Notes: generated from the sequence alone by a model not told the origin. A stretch of 64,000 bases of DNA from Rhipidocladum racemiflorum (GCA_036346355.1 CM070592.1:38094193-38158192), one strand, 5' to 3'. Shown: positions 1 to 9,886, counted from the stretch's first letter. A program made the numbers and translations.

Positions 1-390
1 TACCGGCAAGTTCATCCAACAATTCGTCAATCACTGGCATAGGAAACTTATTTTTGATTGTGAGATCATTCAAGCGCTGATAATCCACACAAAACCACCA
101 TGAGCCATCTTTATTTTGTACCAATAATACCGGCGAGGCAAAAGGACTTACACTAGGAGCAATAATTCCTTTGGAAATCATCTCGGCCACTTGTCGCTCA
201 ATTTCTATTTTATGCAATGGAGAATAGCGATATGGTCTTGAATTGACTGGTGTAGCACTGGGAACCAAAGGGATAATATGATCATATTCGCGTCTGGACG
301 GTAATTCTTGTGGTTCACTGAATACTGTTTGATACTTGGCTATAACAGCAGCCACTTCTTCAGGAATTGACATAGCCGTATCTACTTGCT
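1..390 (-). pseudogene. Ty3/gypsy reverse transcriptase, N-terminal part
   Basis: Reading the minus strand from about 390 to 1 gives one open frame with the linker and first RT blocks of plant Ty3/gypsy pol: RPYRYSPLHKIEIE, then SPFASPVLLVQNKDGSWW, then the block containing CVDYQRLNDLTIKNKFPMP, ending in IDELLDELAG at the window edge. In the family this enzyme copies element RNA into cDNA inside virus-like particles in the cytoplasm. The catalytic YxDD block lies beyond the window, so activity cannot be judged; upstream breaks make expression from this copy unlikely. Usual wording in the family has R where this copy has W-F in the WWFCVDY stretch, suggesting decay. Confidence 0.88.
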
Positions 391-690
391 CGTGCTCCAA
401 TATTGCCATGGCCCAAATATTGTTACCTCGTTGCCATTTATCCAATTTATCCAGAGTCACCTCTTGAACCTCCCCCCCCATGTTATGTATCTTGCACCCC
501 TTGTAAACGGATATGATGTCCCTTATAATCAAATTCCACAAAATTGTCCTCCCAATTACATATTATAGGACTATGAGTTCTTAACCAATCCATACCCAAA
601 ATAGCATCATAAGCTCCCAAATCCAACACCCTAAAATCCATTTGAAAGGTATGACCCTGTGACCATCATTCAAATTTGGGCACCCAACTG

Positions 691-1290
691 TTATAATCGC
701 AAGAATGCACCATTTGCTACCTTAACTGTCAAAGGACTTGTCTGCTGTGAAACACATCCAATCCGCTGTAAAAATCCACTGTTAACAAAACCGTGAGAAC
801 TCGCTGAATCCAATAAAAACAACATGATATGGTTGCGAACCAAAGCCAGAATACGTATGGTTCCACCCGCTTCAGTGCGGGCCATTGCATTTAAGGAAAG
901 GTTGTATGTCTCTTCTTGTGCCAGTTCAGTTGTCTCCAATACATCCAACAGAGTATCTGACAATATACCTCCTTGTTTTCCATAGTGATGGTATGCAACT
1001 GGGCTTGCTCTTTTCTCTTGCACTGAAGATAATGATTAGGGTCATATTTTTCGCCACATTGATAACAAAGACCATTGGCTCGACGATAATCTCGTAATTG
1101 TTGGGCCTTCCATAATTCGCCTTGCCCAATTTTCAAATTTGTATATGAAGTGTCCGTCCTACTTCCTGATCCTTCATGGCCCATTCCCATCTTCATTCTC
1201 CAATTCTTATGGCGATCAGTCACTTCTTGTTGTATCTGTGCTAATAATACAGCGCGATCAACCGTGTCCGGGATTGTTTCGGGTCGTCAT
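691..1290 (-). pseudogene. Ty3/gypsy gag C-terminus and protease, frameshifted
   Basis: From 1290 down, the minus strand reads a gag C-terminal segment (IPDTVDRAVLLAQIQQEVTD) and a zinc knuckle CYQCGEKYDPNHYLQC at about 1085-1035, the C-x2-C...H...C form common in plant gypsy gag. A different frame then reads the protease with LLDSASSHGFVNS at about 825-785. The family's catalytic triplet is usually D-S/T-G; here it is D-S-A, so the protease would be impaired even without the frameshift. Gag binds and packages RNA, the protease matures the polyprotein. N-terminal gag is missing. Confidence 0.8.
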
Positions 1291-1550
1291 GCCCTTTTTT
1301 TTAATCAGCGCATGAACAGTAACATTGTTTCATCAACAGTAGATTAAATCAAATAGTAATCTACGATAAATAGTAGCGTAGGCACAAAACCTGCGATATG
1401 CAAGATCAACAATACTGTTCATGCATGATCACTTACGTACGGCTCGAGGTAGCGTAGATCGCGTGATGCATGGTGAGATCGATGACGTGTAGATTGGACG
1501 CAGGCAAACGATCAGCGATTAGCTCCGCGTAGAGAGTCGTGCTGATAATG

Positions 1551-1801
1551 TGTTGTGAAACAGATCATTCACCTACGTCAATCAACGGCACGCCAAAGCA
1601 ATCACACGAACGGGAGTAAACACAAGAGGAAGCACACGCAAGTAGGGACAAAGCTATCTCTTTATTAGATTGATCAACCTTAAAAACTGTACAAGGCAAT
1701 GCCCTATATATATAGTGGAGAGCCCTTAGAGATTAGTTCGGATTCGCCAATCAAATGGATAGATCCTTCTCTACAGGAATACGGTCTATCCATATCATAA
1801 C
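1551..1801 (-). repeat. LTR-like segment, minus strand
   Basis: Read on the minus strand this segment begins TGTTATGATATGG and ends in CACAACA, giving matching TGTT...AACA ends of about 251 bp, and contains a TATA-like run (TATATATAGGGC) followed by an AATAAAG. A possible primer-binding region starting ATTATCAGCACG follows at 1546-1535. It may be the 5' LTR of a different element from the gypsy remnant to its left, since gag N-terminus is missing between them. No partner LTR or target duplication is visible. 1297-1550 between the two holds nothing else I can name. Confidence 0.4.
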
Positions 1802-1948
1802 AAAAAGAAGTTTATTAGCTTTTAGTGATCGTCCCACCCAAACACGGTAAGCCCAACAACCGTCCAACTCAAGCACATTTCGGTCCGCCTGCTTGCTGCA
1901 CATGCGCCACCTCAAATTTCACCCCACCCCTAGGCGGGAAATTTGAAT

Positions 1949-2273
1949 AATTTGAATGAATGACACTCAATTGGACTGCCTCGGACAGAATAACATTAAA
2001 TTGGACTGCCTTTCGTGAAATGTCACCGTGCACTCTAATTTCTTCGTGGAATGGCATTTTGGGCCTTTTCTAAACATTTTGAGAAGTGCTTCTATGCTTT
2101 TCCTTCTAGTACAAGTTGCACAAATCTTGAAGCAAGCGAAGGGGTAAGTAATCATCATCTACCCTTCATTCATGCTTTAATAGTTGTGCAACTTTTAAAA
2201 GGAAGAGCATAGAAGCACCTCTCAAACATTTTTTATATTTTCCCCGATTTGGCTGGTGACGGGACGAAAATGC
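1949..2273 (+). repeat. Left terminal inverted repeat of the Pack-MULE, interrupted by a MITE
   Basis: 1949-2080 and 2224-2273 together are the reverse complement of 3045-3209 with scattered mismatches. Shared landmarks are TTTGAATGAATGACACTC at the outer end and GGCTGGTGACG near the inner end. A 143-bp MITE and one 9-bp duplication sit between the two parts; the right repeat lacks them and shows the empty site. Confidence 0.88.
2081..2223. mobile_element. 143-bp MITE nested in the Pack-MULE repeat
   Basis: The ends are inverted repeats of about 40 bp: GAGAAGTGCTTCTATGC on the left and the reverse complement of GAGAGGTGCTTCTATGC on the right. A 9-bp direct duplication AAACATTTT flanks it exactly (2072-2080 and 2224-2232), and the uninterrupted right Pack-MULE repeat shows the site without it. 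Nine-base duplications point to the Mutator superfamily. There is no coding capacity. Confidence 0.88.
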
Positions 2274-2289
2274 ACTGCCTTGACCCTGC

Positions 2290-2733
2290 TGGTGACCGCA
2301 TCCATCGACACCACCTACACCATCTGGGCCATCGACCGCAGCGTCGTCGAGACACAGCTCATCGCGCACGACAAGGCCGTCCACGACATCGCCTGGGGGG
2401 AGGCCGGGATCTTTGCATCTGTCTCCGCTGATGGCTCCGTCCGCGTCTTCGACCTCCGTGACAAGGAGCACTCCACCATTCCGGAGTGCCGGTGGCCAAG
2501 CTGCACAGGCACCGGGGGTGCGTCAACGTGGTCGCGTGGGCGCCGCAGGCCACGAGGCATCACTGCTCGGCTGGTGATGACGGGCAGGCGCTGATTTGGG
2601 AGCTGCCCGAGACGGCGGCCGCGGTGCATGCCCATGGGATTGATCCTATGCTTGTGTATGACGCGGGTGCAGAGGTAAACTAGCTGCAGTGGGCATTGCC
2701 ATTAAGAACAAGGTCCAGCTACTCAGGGTCTGA
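2290..2733 (+). pseudogene. Captured WD40-repeat gene fragment (LWD1/TTG1-like)
   Basis: In-frame sequence from about 2295 reads SIDTTYTIW, VVETQLIAHDK, DIAWGEAGIFASVSADGSVR and FDLRDKEHST, the WD repeats of the plant LWD1/AN11/TTG1 group, which act as scaffolds in the nucleus in light, clock or pigment pathways. At about 2481 the text jumps to a later part of the same protein in another frame (PVAKLHRHRGCVNVVAWAPQ, SAGDDGQALIWELPETAA, AGAEVN), then jumps again near 2690 to the last residues NKVQLLRV and stop at 2731-2733. So one gene's 3' half was captured and then lost two internal pieces. There is no start codon in context and no intact repeat propeller; it is not a working gene. Family placement rests on remembered motif wording and is firm at group level only. 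Confidence 0.85.
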
Positions 2734-3044
2734 CAAGGTTGGTTCCAATGTCCTTTATGGTTTGACATTTCTATTGATTCGCAGCAAATGAATTTAAAAT
2801 TTAACTGAAGGTGATTTTACACATCTGTACGTTGTCTTGGAATTATAGAATCAGATTAGTAAGAAGCATACAAATTTTCAGAGACCTTACTTTCGGCTGT
2901 ATACTTGTACTTTGGACGCATCGACAGGACTATTATTTATAAAAGCAAATTCATTTGATCGGTCATATGAAGCTTAGAATTTGCTATCAAGTCTAACTTG
3001 TGATGAACTATTCAAAGGTGCCATTCAGCAGGGGCAAGGCAGGG

Positions 3045-3209
3045 GCATTTTCGTCTCGTCACCAGCCAAATCGGGGAAAAATATAAAAAAGGCTTAGAAA
3101 AGGCCCAAAATGTCAGTCCACAAAGAAATTAGAGTGCACAGTGTCGTTTCACGAAAGGCAGGCCTCGTTCTGTCCGAAGCAGTGCAATTGAGTGTCATTC
3201 ATTCAAATT
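3045..3209 (-). repeat. Right terminal inverted repeat of the Pack-MULE
   Basis: Reverse complement of the left repeat without the MITE. The outer end reads AGTGTCATTCATTCAAATT and the inner end GCATTTTCGTC. Sequence beyond 3209 turns GC-rich at once and does not match the left flank. Confidence 0.85.
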
Positions 3210-3692
3210 CACCCCAGGCCCCCACACGCTCTGTCGCCCCCCTCTCCATGCCCCGCTGCCCTCCGCACGCCGCTCCCCCTTCCCGATCCAGCTCCCCTTG
3301 CCACCCACGTCCTCTTCCTCTGCCGTCGACGCCCCGTCGCCCTCTTCCTCCACCAGCTCCATCGACACCCCGTTGCCGCTGCCGGAGCTAGCGCATGATG
3401 CCCAAATCGGCCATGGCAACGTCCGTTGACCTTGGCCCATTGAATCCCCATCCCGTCCTACACTCCCTCTGGCCAGGATCGAGGCACCGCACTGCCGGGG
3501 CATCGCGCGGCCTCCACTCAGACCTGGCCGGGATCGGCACATCGCACTGCCTTGCTGGTCTCCACCTTCCATCCACTCCCGAAGAAACTCCAGATCTGGC
3601 CAGGATCGACCCAGCAACGAGGACACGCCGGCGCACCGCAACCACGGCGGTCATCATGCTCGATCCTGTGCGCTAGCCAGCTACCGCGAGGA
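3210..3692. other. GC-rich, exon-like sequence, unassigned
   Basis: The segment is strongly C-rich on the plus strand with short frames open on both strands, none matching a protein I know. The phrase TCTGGCCAGGATCG or close variants recurs near 3470, 3524 and 3596. It continues, after removal of the solo LTR at 3698-9093, directly into 9099, so the split halves were once one stretch. It may be a first exon or promoter of a captured or dead gene. Confidence 0.4.
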
Positions 3693-3718
3693 TGATGTGT
3701 AATATCCCATTGCCTTTG

Positions 3719-3920
3719 TGTTAGAATCTATATTTAGATAAGGCATATCATTCCCAATCTCCTTTACCGTGATTGATTCTGGCTCCTTGATCTCCTATTC
3801 CTGCGGGTTTCTGTTTCTATAAACCGCACGGTACTTAGGGTTGAGCGGGGCCATATATATATACTTGTAATCTCTCCGGTTAATGCATTGCATTGAGTTT
3901 CAATCCTGCTATTGCTATTA
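3719..3920 (+). repeat. 5' LTR of the copia element
   Basis: It starts TGTTAGAATCTATATTT and ends GCTATTA; the end is TA rather than the usual CA in both copies. A TATA-like CCATATATATATAC lies at about 3850-3863, with a probable transcription start shortly after. Its twin at 8518-8717 is nearly identical. Confidence 0.93.
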
Positions 3921-3932
3921 TTGTATCAGGCG
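3921..3932 (+). other. Primer-binding site of the copia element
   Basis: TTGTATCAGGCG abuts the 5' LTR and matches the common plant initiator-tRNA-Met primer site TGGTATCAGAGC at most positions. Confidence 0.75.
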
Positions 3933-3989
3933 TCTATTCGATCCTTCCGCTCCTCCATCGCCCATAGCGGGTGTCTCTCGTGCGTTTGC

Positions 3990-5307
3990 ATGGCCGATGA
4001 GGAAGCCGCGCGCCGCACCGCCGTTGCGGATGCCGCACCGAGGAAGCCAAACGCCGTCGCCAGACAGATGCGTACGCCCTCGTCCAAGCACAAGCAGCGA
4101 TGGTCGCCCTCCATGCGCAGGCCATGGCTGTCCTCAACTTCAAGGCCTTGGTCCCCTACGTCCTCGACACCAACTCCCCGCACTACAGCAAGTGGCGGGG
4201 ACTCTTCCTCACCATGCTCATCAAGTATGCACTTGACGACCACGTTCTCTCCAACGATGACTTCTCCGATGACGTTGACTGGACACGCATGGACGCCATC
4301 GTGCTATCTTGGCTCTACGCCACGCTCACCAACGACATCCTTGACATCGTCATGACGCCACATCCTCGCGTGCGCACCGTTTGGCTTGCACATGAGCAGC
4401 AATTCCTTGGCAACAAGGAAACCCGTGCTCTCATCCTCGACGCGGAGTTCCGAAATTTCTCCCAAAGCGACCTCACTGTTACGGATTTCTGTCGCAAGAT
4501 GAAATCCATGGCTGACGCCCTCGGCGATCTCAGTGAACCCGTGGCCGATCGAAGCCTCGTGCTTTCCGTCCTTCGGGGCCTCAATGAAAAGTTCAGCACT
4601 GTGGCGTCCCATATCAAGTGTCAAAAGCCTTTCCCTTCCTTTGTGGAAGTGCGCTCTGATCTGCTTCTTGAGGAACTCACGATGAAAAGTGCCCCCAGTG
4701 CCCCCTCCACGGCTCTCGTTGTGGCCGGGACGTCGTCCACGGTTTCATCGCACCCGGCGCCCGGCAACAATAATAACAACACCAGCGTTCCAAACTACAA
4801 TCGCAGCTCCGGCTCTGGTAGTTCTCGACGCAATCAGTGTCACGGATGCGGCGGTGGCGGAGGCCAAGGCGGCAGCGGATTCCCCACTTTCTACAACCCA
4901 TGGACAGGCTTGATTCAGATGTGGCCAGGCCCCCAACAGCCGCAGCAGCGACCAATCCAACACCTCGGCCTCCTGGCGACTCTCTGTGTGGGCCTGCCCC
5001 TGGCGTTTCCTTTGTCGCTGATGCTCTGGGACTCTTCACTCCGGCAGGTGGGCCCCTAGGCCATCCGCTCCTGGCTCCGGTGCCAAGTCTTCCTGGTGCA
5101 TGGCCACCTGCCCCCGACGGTCCTGGTGCGTGGCCACCTGCCCCTGGAGGTCCTGGTGCGTGGACATCTGCCCCTGGTGTCGCTGGCGCATCTCTGCAGA
5201 TTCCAGCCACATCTGGCGCATGGCCGCCGCCAGCACCTGGCGTCTCGGGTCTATGGTCGCCGAGCCCTCCTGCATGGGATCACCATGCCCTGGCCAACGC
5301 TTTTTAG
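3990..5307 (+). pseudogene. Copia gag, frameshifted
   Basis: The likely start is ATG at 3990 (MADEEAARRTAV). A shift near 4060 moves into the long gag frame, with DTNSPHYSKWRGLF, HPRVRTVWLAHEQQFLGNKE, TDFCRKMKSMADALGDL and FPSFVEVRSDLLLEEL, the UBN2-type gag of plant copia. Gag forms the particle that packages element RNA. The C-terminal part has a Gly-rich stretch with only C-x2-C of a zinc knuckle, so RNA binding is doubtful. A second shift near 4950 leads into a Pro/Ala/Trp-rich repeat tail ending with a stop at 5305-5307. Confidence 0.9.
5090..5240 (+). repeat. 30-bp minisatellite in the gag tail
   Basis: Units coding PGAWPPAP(D/G)G repeat three to four times, then decay to GAWTSAPG and GAWPPPAPG. 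The repeats keep frame, as expected for length variation in a disordered protein tail. Confidence 0.8.
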
Positions 5308-5344
5308 ACAACGACGCTCGCACCTCCACCAGCCAGCGACTGGT

Positions 5345-6940
5345 ATTTTAATTCTCGAGCTACTTCGCACATGACATCCAACTACGGTATCCTTCTTCCA
5401 TCCCCTCCCTCCCCTCTCACTCCTTCCCGCATAGTCGTCGGTAACGGTTCTCTTTTGCCCGTTACTTCCACCGAGTCCATGTCACTACCAGCCTCTCACG
5501 GTTCCTTTCACCTTCGTCACATTCTTGTCTCTCCACATATTATCAAAAATCTTATATCTGTTTGTCAATTTACCACTGATAATAATTGTTTCGTGGAGTT
5601 TGACCCCTTTGGTGTTTCTGTGAAGGACCTCAAAACCAAGAATGTGATCGTCAGGTGCAATAGTACCGGCTCTTTGTATCCACTCCAGCCTTCGCCCTTG
5701 GTGCCTCCTCTGTACGCCTTGGTCGCCGGTGTCGTGTCTCCTATAACTTAGCCATCGTCTCGGGCATCTGGGTCACGAAGCTTTCACTCGTTTATCTGCT
5801 ACATCGGCCATTCCGTGTAGTCACAAACCCTTAAATTCGTTATGTCATGCTTGCCAACTTGGCCGACATATTCGTCTACCCTTTTCATCCTCTACATCCC
5901 GAGCATCTAAGAATTTTGATTTAATACACTGTGACTTGTGGACTTCTCTTGTCTTGAGTATTTCGGGCTACAAATACTATCTAGTTATTCTTGATGACCG
6001 TTCCCACTTTGTTTGGACGTTCCCACTTCGTCTTAAGTCTGAAACGTTTTCCACTCTTGTTCATTTCTTTGCCTTTGTCTCGACTCAGTTCGGTTGCACC
6101 ATTAAGAACGTCTAATGCGATAATGGCAGTGAGTTTGACAACTCTTCATGGTGTCCAACCCTCCTACACCCATCTCCGTGTATTTGGTTGCGCATGTTAT
6201 CCTAACCTCTTCGCCACTGCCAACCATAAGCTTTCTCCTCGCTCCTCTCTTTGCGTCTTTCTTGGTTACTCCTCCAATCACAAAGGCTATCGGTGTCTTG
6301 ACCTTCTCACCAATAAGGTCATCATCTCTCGTCATGTCACGTTTGATGAATCATCGTTTCCTTTTGCTGCTGCCGCACCGCCTCAGCTTTGCTCTACCTT
6401 TGATTTTCTCTCGGAGTTCGATTGTGCGGCACTGCCTATTGGTCCCCATTGTTTTGTAGGTACTCGCTTCCTCTCTAGTGTCCATGGTGCCAATCCCCTC
6501 GTCAGCCTAGGATCACCGGCGCAGACCTTGCCGGACAACATGGTCACCCCCGGCGCTCTTCATGCGCCTGTCGCTCCTCTCCGTTCTCCGCCGGAGGATG
6601 TTGCCAGCAGGCCACCACCTCCTGCCCCTCTTGGTGCCCCACCAGAAGCCGCCGCCAGCAGTTCACTTCCTGCGCACCTCTACACCCAGCGTCGCCTGTG
6701 CCTACGACAGCTTCTGCGACCACACCTCTTGCGCTGGATTGCATGGTACCAGCACCGCCCGCGCCAGTGCATGGCGCTCCTGCGCCGGCCTGCATGATAC
6801 CAGCACCGTCCGCGCCAATGCATGGAGCTGTGCCAGCACCGGCTACTGCACTGCCACGTGCGGCTATTCCTGTTCCACCAGTTGAAAATGCTCATCGTAT
6901 GGTGACGCGTGGAAAGGCTGGTTTCCGGCAGCCCAAGCTC
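5345..6940 (+). pseudogene. Copia protease-integrase, deleted and frameshifted
   Basis: The protease site near 5350 reads FNSRATSHM where the family has FDSGATSHM, so the catalytic D and G are both lost. Then comes the pre-integrase region (HGSFHLRHILVSPHIIKNLI, FGVSVKDLKTKNVIV) and a HHCC-like zinc region near 5765-5880 (HLGHEAF...CHACQLG). The integrase core shows YYLVILDD and CDNGSEFDN, the first two acidic positions. It then jumps near 6147 to HGVQPSYTHLRVFGCACYPN, so about 130 residues holding the third catalytic acid (E) are missing. The C-terminal PxxP-rich linker up to 6940 has short repeats of AP and MHGA. Integrase normally inserts cDNA into chromosomes; this one cannot. Confidence 0.88.
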
Positions 6941-6973
6941 TAGCTTAATCTTCACACGGTTACTCTCTCGCCC

Positions 6974-8511
6974 ATGCCAAAATCATATCGTGGTGCTTTG
7001 TCTGACCCTAATTGGCGTGTAGTTATGAATGAGGAATACAAGGCTTTGTTGGCTAATAACACGTGGGATCTCGTGCCTTGTCCTTCTGGAGCAAACATTG
7101 TCACTGGCAAATGGGTCTTCCGTCACAAGTTCCATTCAGATGGGTCCCTTGATCGCTATAAGGCTTGGTGGGTTCTACGTGTTTCTCCCAGCGACCTGGC
7201 CTTGATAATGGTGAGACTTTCAGCCCTGTTGTCAAGCCTGCCACCATCTGCACTATTCTCTCTGTCGTAGTCTCTCGCGGTTGGCCTCTTCATCAACTGG
7301 ATGTTAAGAATGCATTTCTCCATGGCACCCTATCAGAGGTGGTTTACTGTGCGCAGCCATCTGGTTTTGTTGATCCAACTCGGTCTACTTATGTCTGCCG
7401 TCTCAATAAGTCCCTCTATGGCTTAAAGTAGGCCCCGCGTGCATGGTACAGTCGTTTTGCCCTATTCATCCAGTCTATTGGCTTTGTTGGTGCTCGGTCC
7501 GATACTTCGTTATTTGTTTTTCGCCGTGGCGATGATTTGGCCTATTTGCTTCTTTATGTCGACGACATTGTGCTCACAGCCTCCACAGATTCTCTACTGC
7601 GACATGTCATTGGTGCTCTTCAAAGGGAATTTTCCATGAAAGATCTTGGTCCTCTACATGACTTTCTCGGCATGTCTGTGGATCATCGATCGACTGGCTT
7701 GTTTCTCTCTCAGCGCCAGTATGCTTTTTGGACATTTTACAATGTGCCGCCATGTCAGACTGCAAGCCTTGCTCTACTCCTGTGGATACTTCTGCTAAGC
7801 TTTCTTCTGTTGGCACACCTGTGAGCGACCCTACTCATTACCGTGGTTTGGCAGGTACATTACAATATCTGACTTTCACTCGGCCCGACATTGCATATGT
7901 TGTTCAGCAAGTATGTCTCTTCATGCATGATCCACGGGAGCCGCATTATGCACTAGTCAAGCGCATTCTTCGGTACATTCGTGGCACCTTGGATTATGGT
8001 CTTCATCTTCCTCGAAGTTCTACGACTACTCTTACTGCTTATTCCGATGCCAATTGGGCTGGGTGTCCGGACACTCGTCGCTCCACTTCAGGTTATGCAG
8101 TCTTCTTGGGCGACAATCTCATCTCCTGGTTGTCCAAACGCCAACCTACTGTCTCCCGCTCGAGTGCGGAAGCTGAATATCGAGCTGTTGCAAATGTTGT
8201 TGCTGAGATCACCTGGTTACGACAGCTACTGACAGAACTTCACTGTCCTATCCAGCATGCTACTCTCGTCTATTGTGACAATATTAGTGCCGTTTATCTC
8301 TCGACGAACCCGGTACAACATTAGCGCACCAAGCACATCGAGATTGATCTTCACTTTGTTCGCGACAAGGTCACCGCGGGTGCTGTTCGCGTTCTTCATG
8401 TTCCAACTACCTCCTATTATGCTGACATCTTCACCAAGGGTCTCCCTGCTTCGCTCTTCAATGAGTTTCGCTCCAGTCTGAACGTTTGTCCTTCTACCGT
8501 TCCGACTGCCG
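6974..8511 (+). pseudogene. Copia reverse transcriptase-RNase H, broken
   Basis: RT starts near 6974 with NWRVVMNEEYKALLANNTWD, continues through GANIVTGKWVFRHKFHSDGS, HQLDVKNAFLHGTL and the active-site block LLLYVDDIVLT at about 7546-7578. RNase H has the motifs TAYSDANWAGCPDTRRSTSG and SSAEAEYRAVA, and a tail ending in DIFTKGLPASLF. Breaks are a frameshift near 7165, a stop in place of Gln at 7429-7431 (LYGLK*APRAWY), a frameshift near 7730 and a stop in place of Gln near 8322. Both stops are CAG to TAG changes, the kind expected from cytosine methylation and decay. Confidence 0.92.
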
Positions 8512-8517
8512 GGGGGG
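8508..8517 (+). other. Polypurine tract of the copia element
   Basis: A G-run (GGGGGGG, 8511-8517) lies immediately before the 3' LTR, where plus-strand DNA synthesis is primed. Confidence 0.8.
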
Positions 8518-8717
8518 TGTTAGAATCTATATTTAGATAAGGCGTATCCTTCCCAGTCTCCTTTACCGTGATTGATTCTGGCTCCTTGATCTTCTATTCC
8601 TGCGGGTTTCTATTTCTATAAACCGCACGGTACTTGGGGTTGAGTGGGGCCATATATATACTTGTAATCTCTGCGGTTAATGCATTGCATTGAGTTTCAA
8701 TCCTGCTATTGCTATTA
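8518..8717 (+). repeat. 3' LTR of the copia element
   Basis: Same 200-bp sequence as 3719-3920, starting TGTTAGAATC and ending GCTATTA, followed at once by the CTTTG duplication. Confidence 0.93.
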
Positions 8718-9017
8718 CTTTGGATGCATCAAGGCGTGAGACACACTCCCTTCGTAGCAAGCCAAGGAAGAACAGAGAGCACAAAAGGGGAAACGCAAGA
8801 AGAACAGAAAAGTGTTTTGTTTCTTTTTCTCCAAGATGGTTCTGTTAGTTCGTTACAGAGGTTTTTATACCCCTCCAGAGATGGGTCAGCCTTTCCAACT
8901 ACTTCCCAGCACAGACCTTTTTACTCGGTCTTCTCAATACAAACCAAGTACATTAACTGTGTTACTACTTTGACAAACGCATGACGTCTACAGTAAAACC
9001 GACACTTCTCGTTTGCT

Positions 9018-9080
9018 CTGTGTTCCCGCTCGTCTTCAGTTAAGGTTTGCTGTGTTCCCGCTCGTCTTTAGTTAAGGTTC
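9018..9080. repeat. 32-bp tandem duplication in the solo LTR
   Basis: CTGTGTTCCCGCTCGTCTT and the bases after it occur twice with a period of 32 bp and one substitution. On the minus strand it lies upstream of the TATA-like box, where LTR enhancer repeats often occur. Confidence 0.8.
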
Positions 9081-9098
9081 GGTGGTCGTAACATGATG

Positions 9099-9878
9099 CT
9101 GGTACCATCAGCTCACTCGCCAACCACCCTCTTGCACGTTCTTGCTAACCGCCAAGGTTGCTCATGTTGCGATGGTGAGGCAGTCCTTTTCCTTTGTTGT
9201 TGAAGGTTGGATTGTGCATATTTTCCATTTTTGGGGGGAATTTAGGTACTGCAATCTTGATTTCTCTAATTCTTGCAAATTATAGGTTTTGTTTGTTGTG
9301 ATAGAGTGGTTAGGCAGGTCTTCTGATATAGTTCTTTAGATCTAACCATGTGATTTTTTGTTTGTATTGTTTATTTTCTCCTCTCTTACAGTAGATATTT
9401 TGTGAATAGGGAGGCTGATAGATAGGTTAGGGTTCTGGGATCTTTTTTGCTTCCATTATAAATGACGGAATTGGAGGAAGGAGTTAATCCGGGGAAGAGA
9501 ATGGAGTGGGCAATGGCGCTGGTCCAGCAGGAGCCGACCCAACCCTCATCATCGGGCCACCTCTCTCCCTCAAAGAATAGTCTTTTGAGCAGCGAGAAGC
9601 TCTCCAACATATAATGATTAATTGAGTTATTTGTTCGGAGTTGTTGTAGTTTGTTGGAAACATTGTTTTGGTTTTTTTTAGCGATAATCTAGATAGAAGG
9701 GGAGGCATGGAGGAACATACTTCATGATCTAATCTATTTTAACTTTGTCTTTTTCTTGTGGTGTGATGCTTCCTATTTACTTCGTCAAAACAAATCAGAC
9801 CCCTGTGGAGACACTACTTCAGCGCACCCAATGCCTCATTTTTATTGTTTATAGAAATGATAGAGGGCTTGTTGTTGA
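9099..9878. other. Gene-like but unassigned sequence
   Basis: This continues the GC-rich stretch at 3210-3692 once the insertions are removed. Base composition falls from GC-rich (9099-9190) to T-rich intron-like DNA, with possible splice sites such as GATG|GTGAGG near 9177. No long frame and no protein I recognise. Confidence 0.3.
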
Positions 9879-9886
9879 GGCAAGAG

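Larger units (their letters stand above)
1..1296 (-). mobile_element. Ty3/gypsy retrotransposon remnant (gag-PR-RT)
   Basis: Minus-strand gag zinc knuckle, aspartic protease and reverse transcriptase follow each other in the Ty3/gypsy order, running off the left edge of the window. The reading frame changes several times and a run of C near 473 lies at one break, so the element cannot make its polyprotein. The N-terminal half of gag is absent: recognisable gag starts near 1290 and sequence beyond it is unrelated. No matching pair of LTRs can be seen because the 3' half is outside the window. Confidence 0.85.
1949..3209. mobile_element. Pack-MULE-like element carrying a WD40 gene fragment
   Basis: Two inverted repeats of about 165 bp (1949-2273 once the nested MITE is removed, and 3045-3209) flank captured coding sequence. 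Long terminal inverted repeats around host gene pieces with no transposase are the mark of Pack-MULEs in grasses. The interior holds the WD40 fragment (2290-2733), its 3' flank and about 300 bp of AT-rich non-coding DNA. I could not find an exact 9-11 bp target duplication: the bases outside the two repeats differ, so one end may have been altered. The assignment to Mutator is therefore inferred from structure, not proven. Confidence 0.75.
3719..8717 (+). mobile_element. Full-length Ty1/copia retrotransposon, inactive
   Basis: Two LTRs of about 200 bp, a 5-bp target duplication CTTTG (3714-3718 and 8718-8722), a primer-binding site directly after the 5' LTR, a G-rich polypurine tract directly before the 3' LTR, and gag, protease, integrase, RT and RNase H in copia order. 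The copy is dead: frameshifts in gag and pol, a lost protease active site, a deletion in integrase and stop codons in RT and RNase H. By hand count the LTRs differ by about eight substitutions and one 2-bp indel in 200 bp, roughly 4 percent. It inserted into a solo LTR that was already there. Confidence 0.95.
3698..9093 (-). mobile_element. Solo LTR (minus strand), split by the copia element
   Basis: Removing the copia insertion (3719-8717 plus one 5-bp duplication) leaves about 392 bp that, on the minus strand, begins TGTTACGACC and ends GGGATATTACA, so it has TGTTA...TTACA ends. It is flanked by a perfect 5-bp duplication TGATG (3693-3697 and 9094-9098). A promoter-like GTATAAAAACC lies near 8870 on the minus strand. 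There is no internal region, so this is a solo LTR left by recombination between two LTRs. The superfamily cannot be told from the LTR alone. Confidence 0.85.

Noticed and set aside
3195..3641. Open frame of 148 codons on the minus strand
   Set aside because: It lies in very GC-rich DNA where stops are rare, is matched by open frames on the plus strand, and has no recognisable motif.
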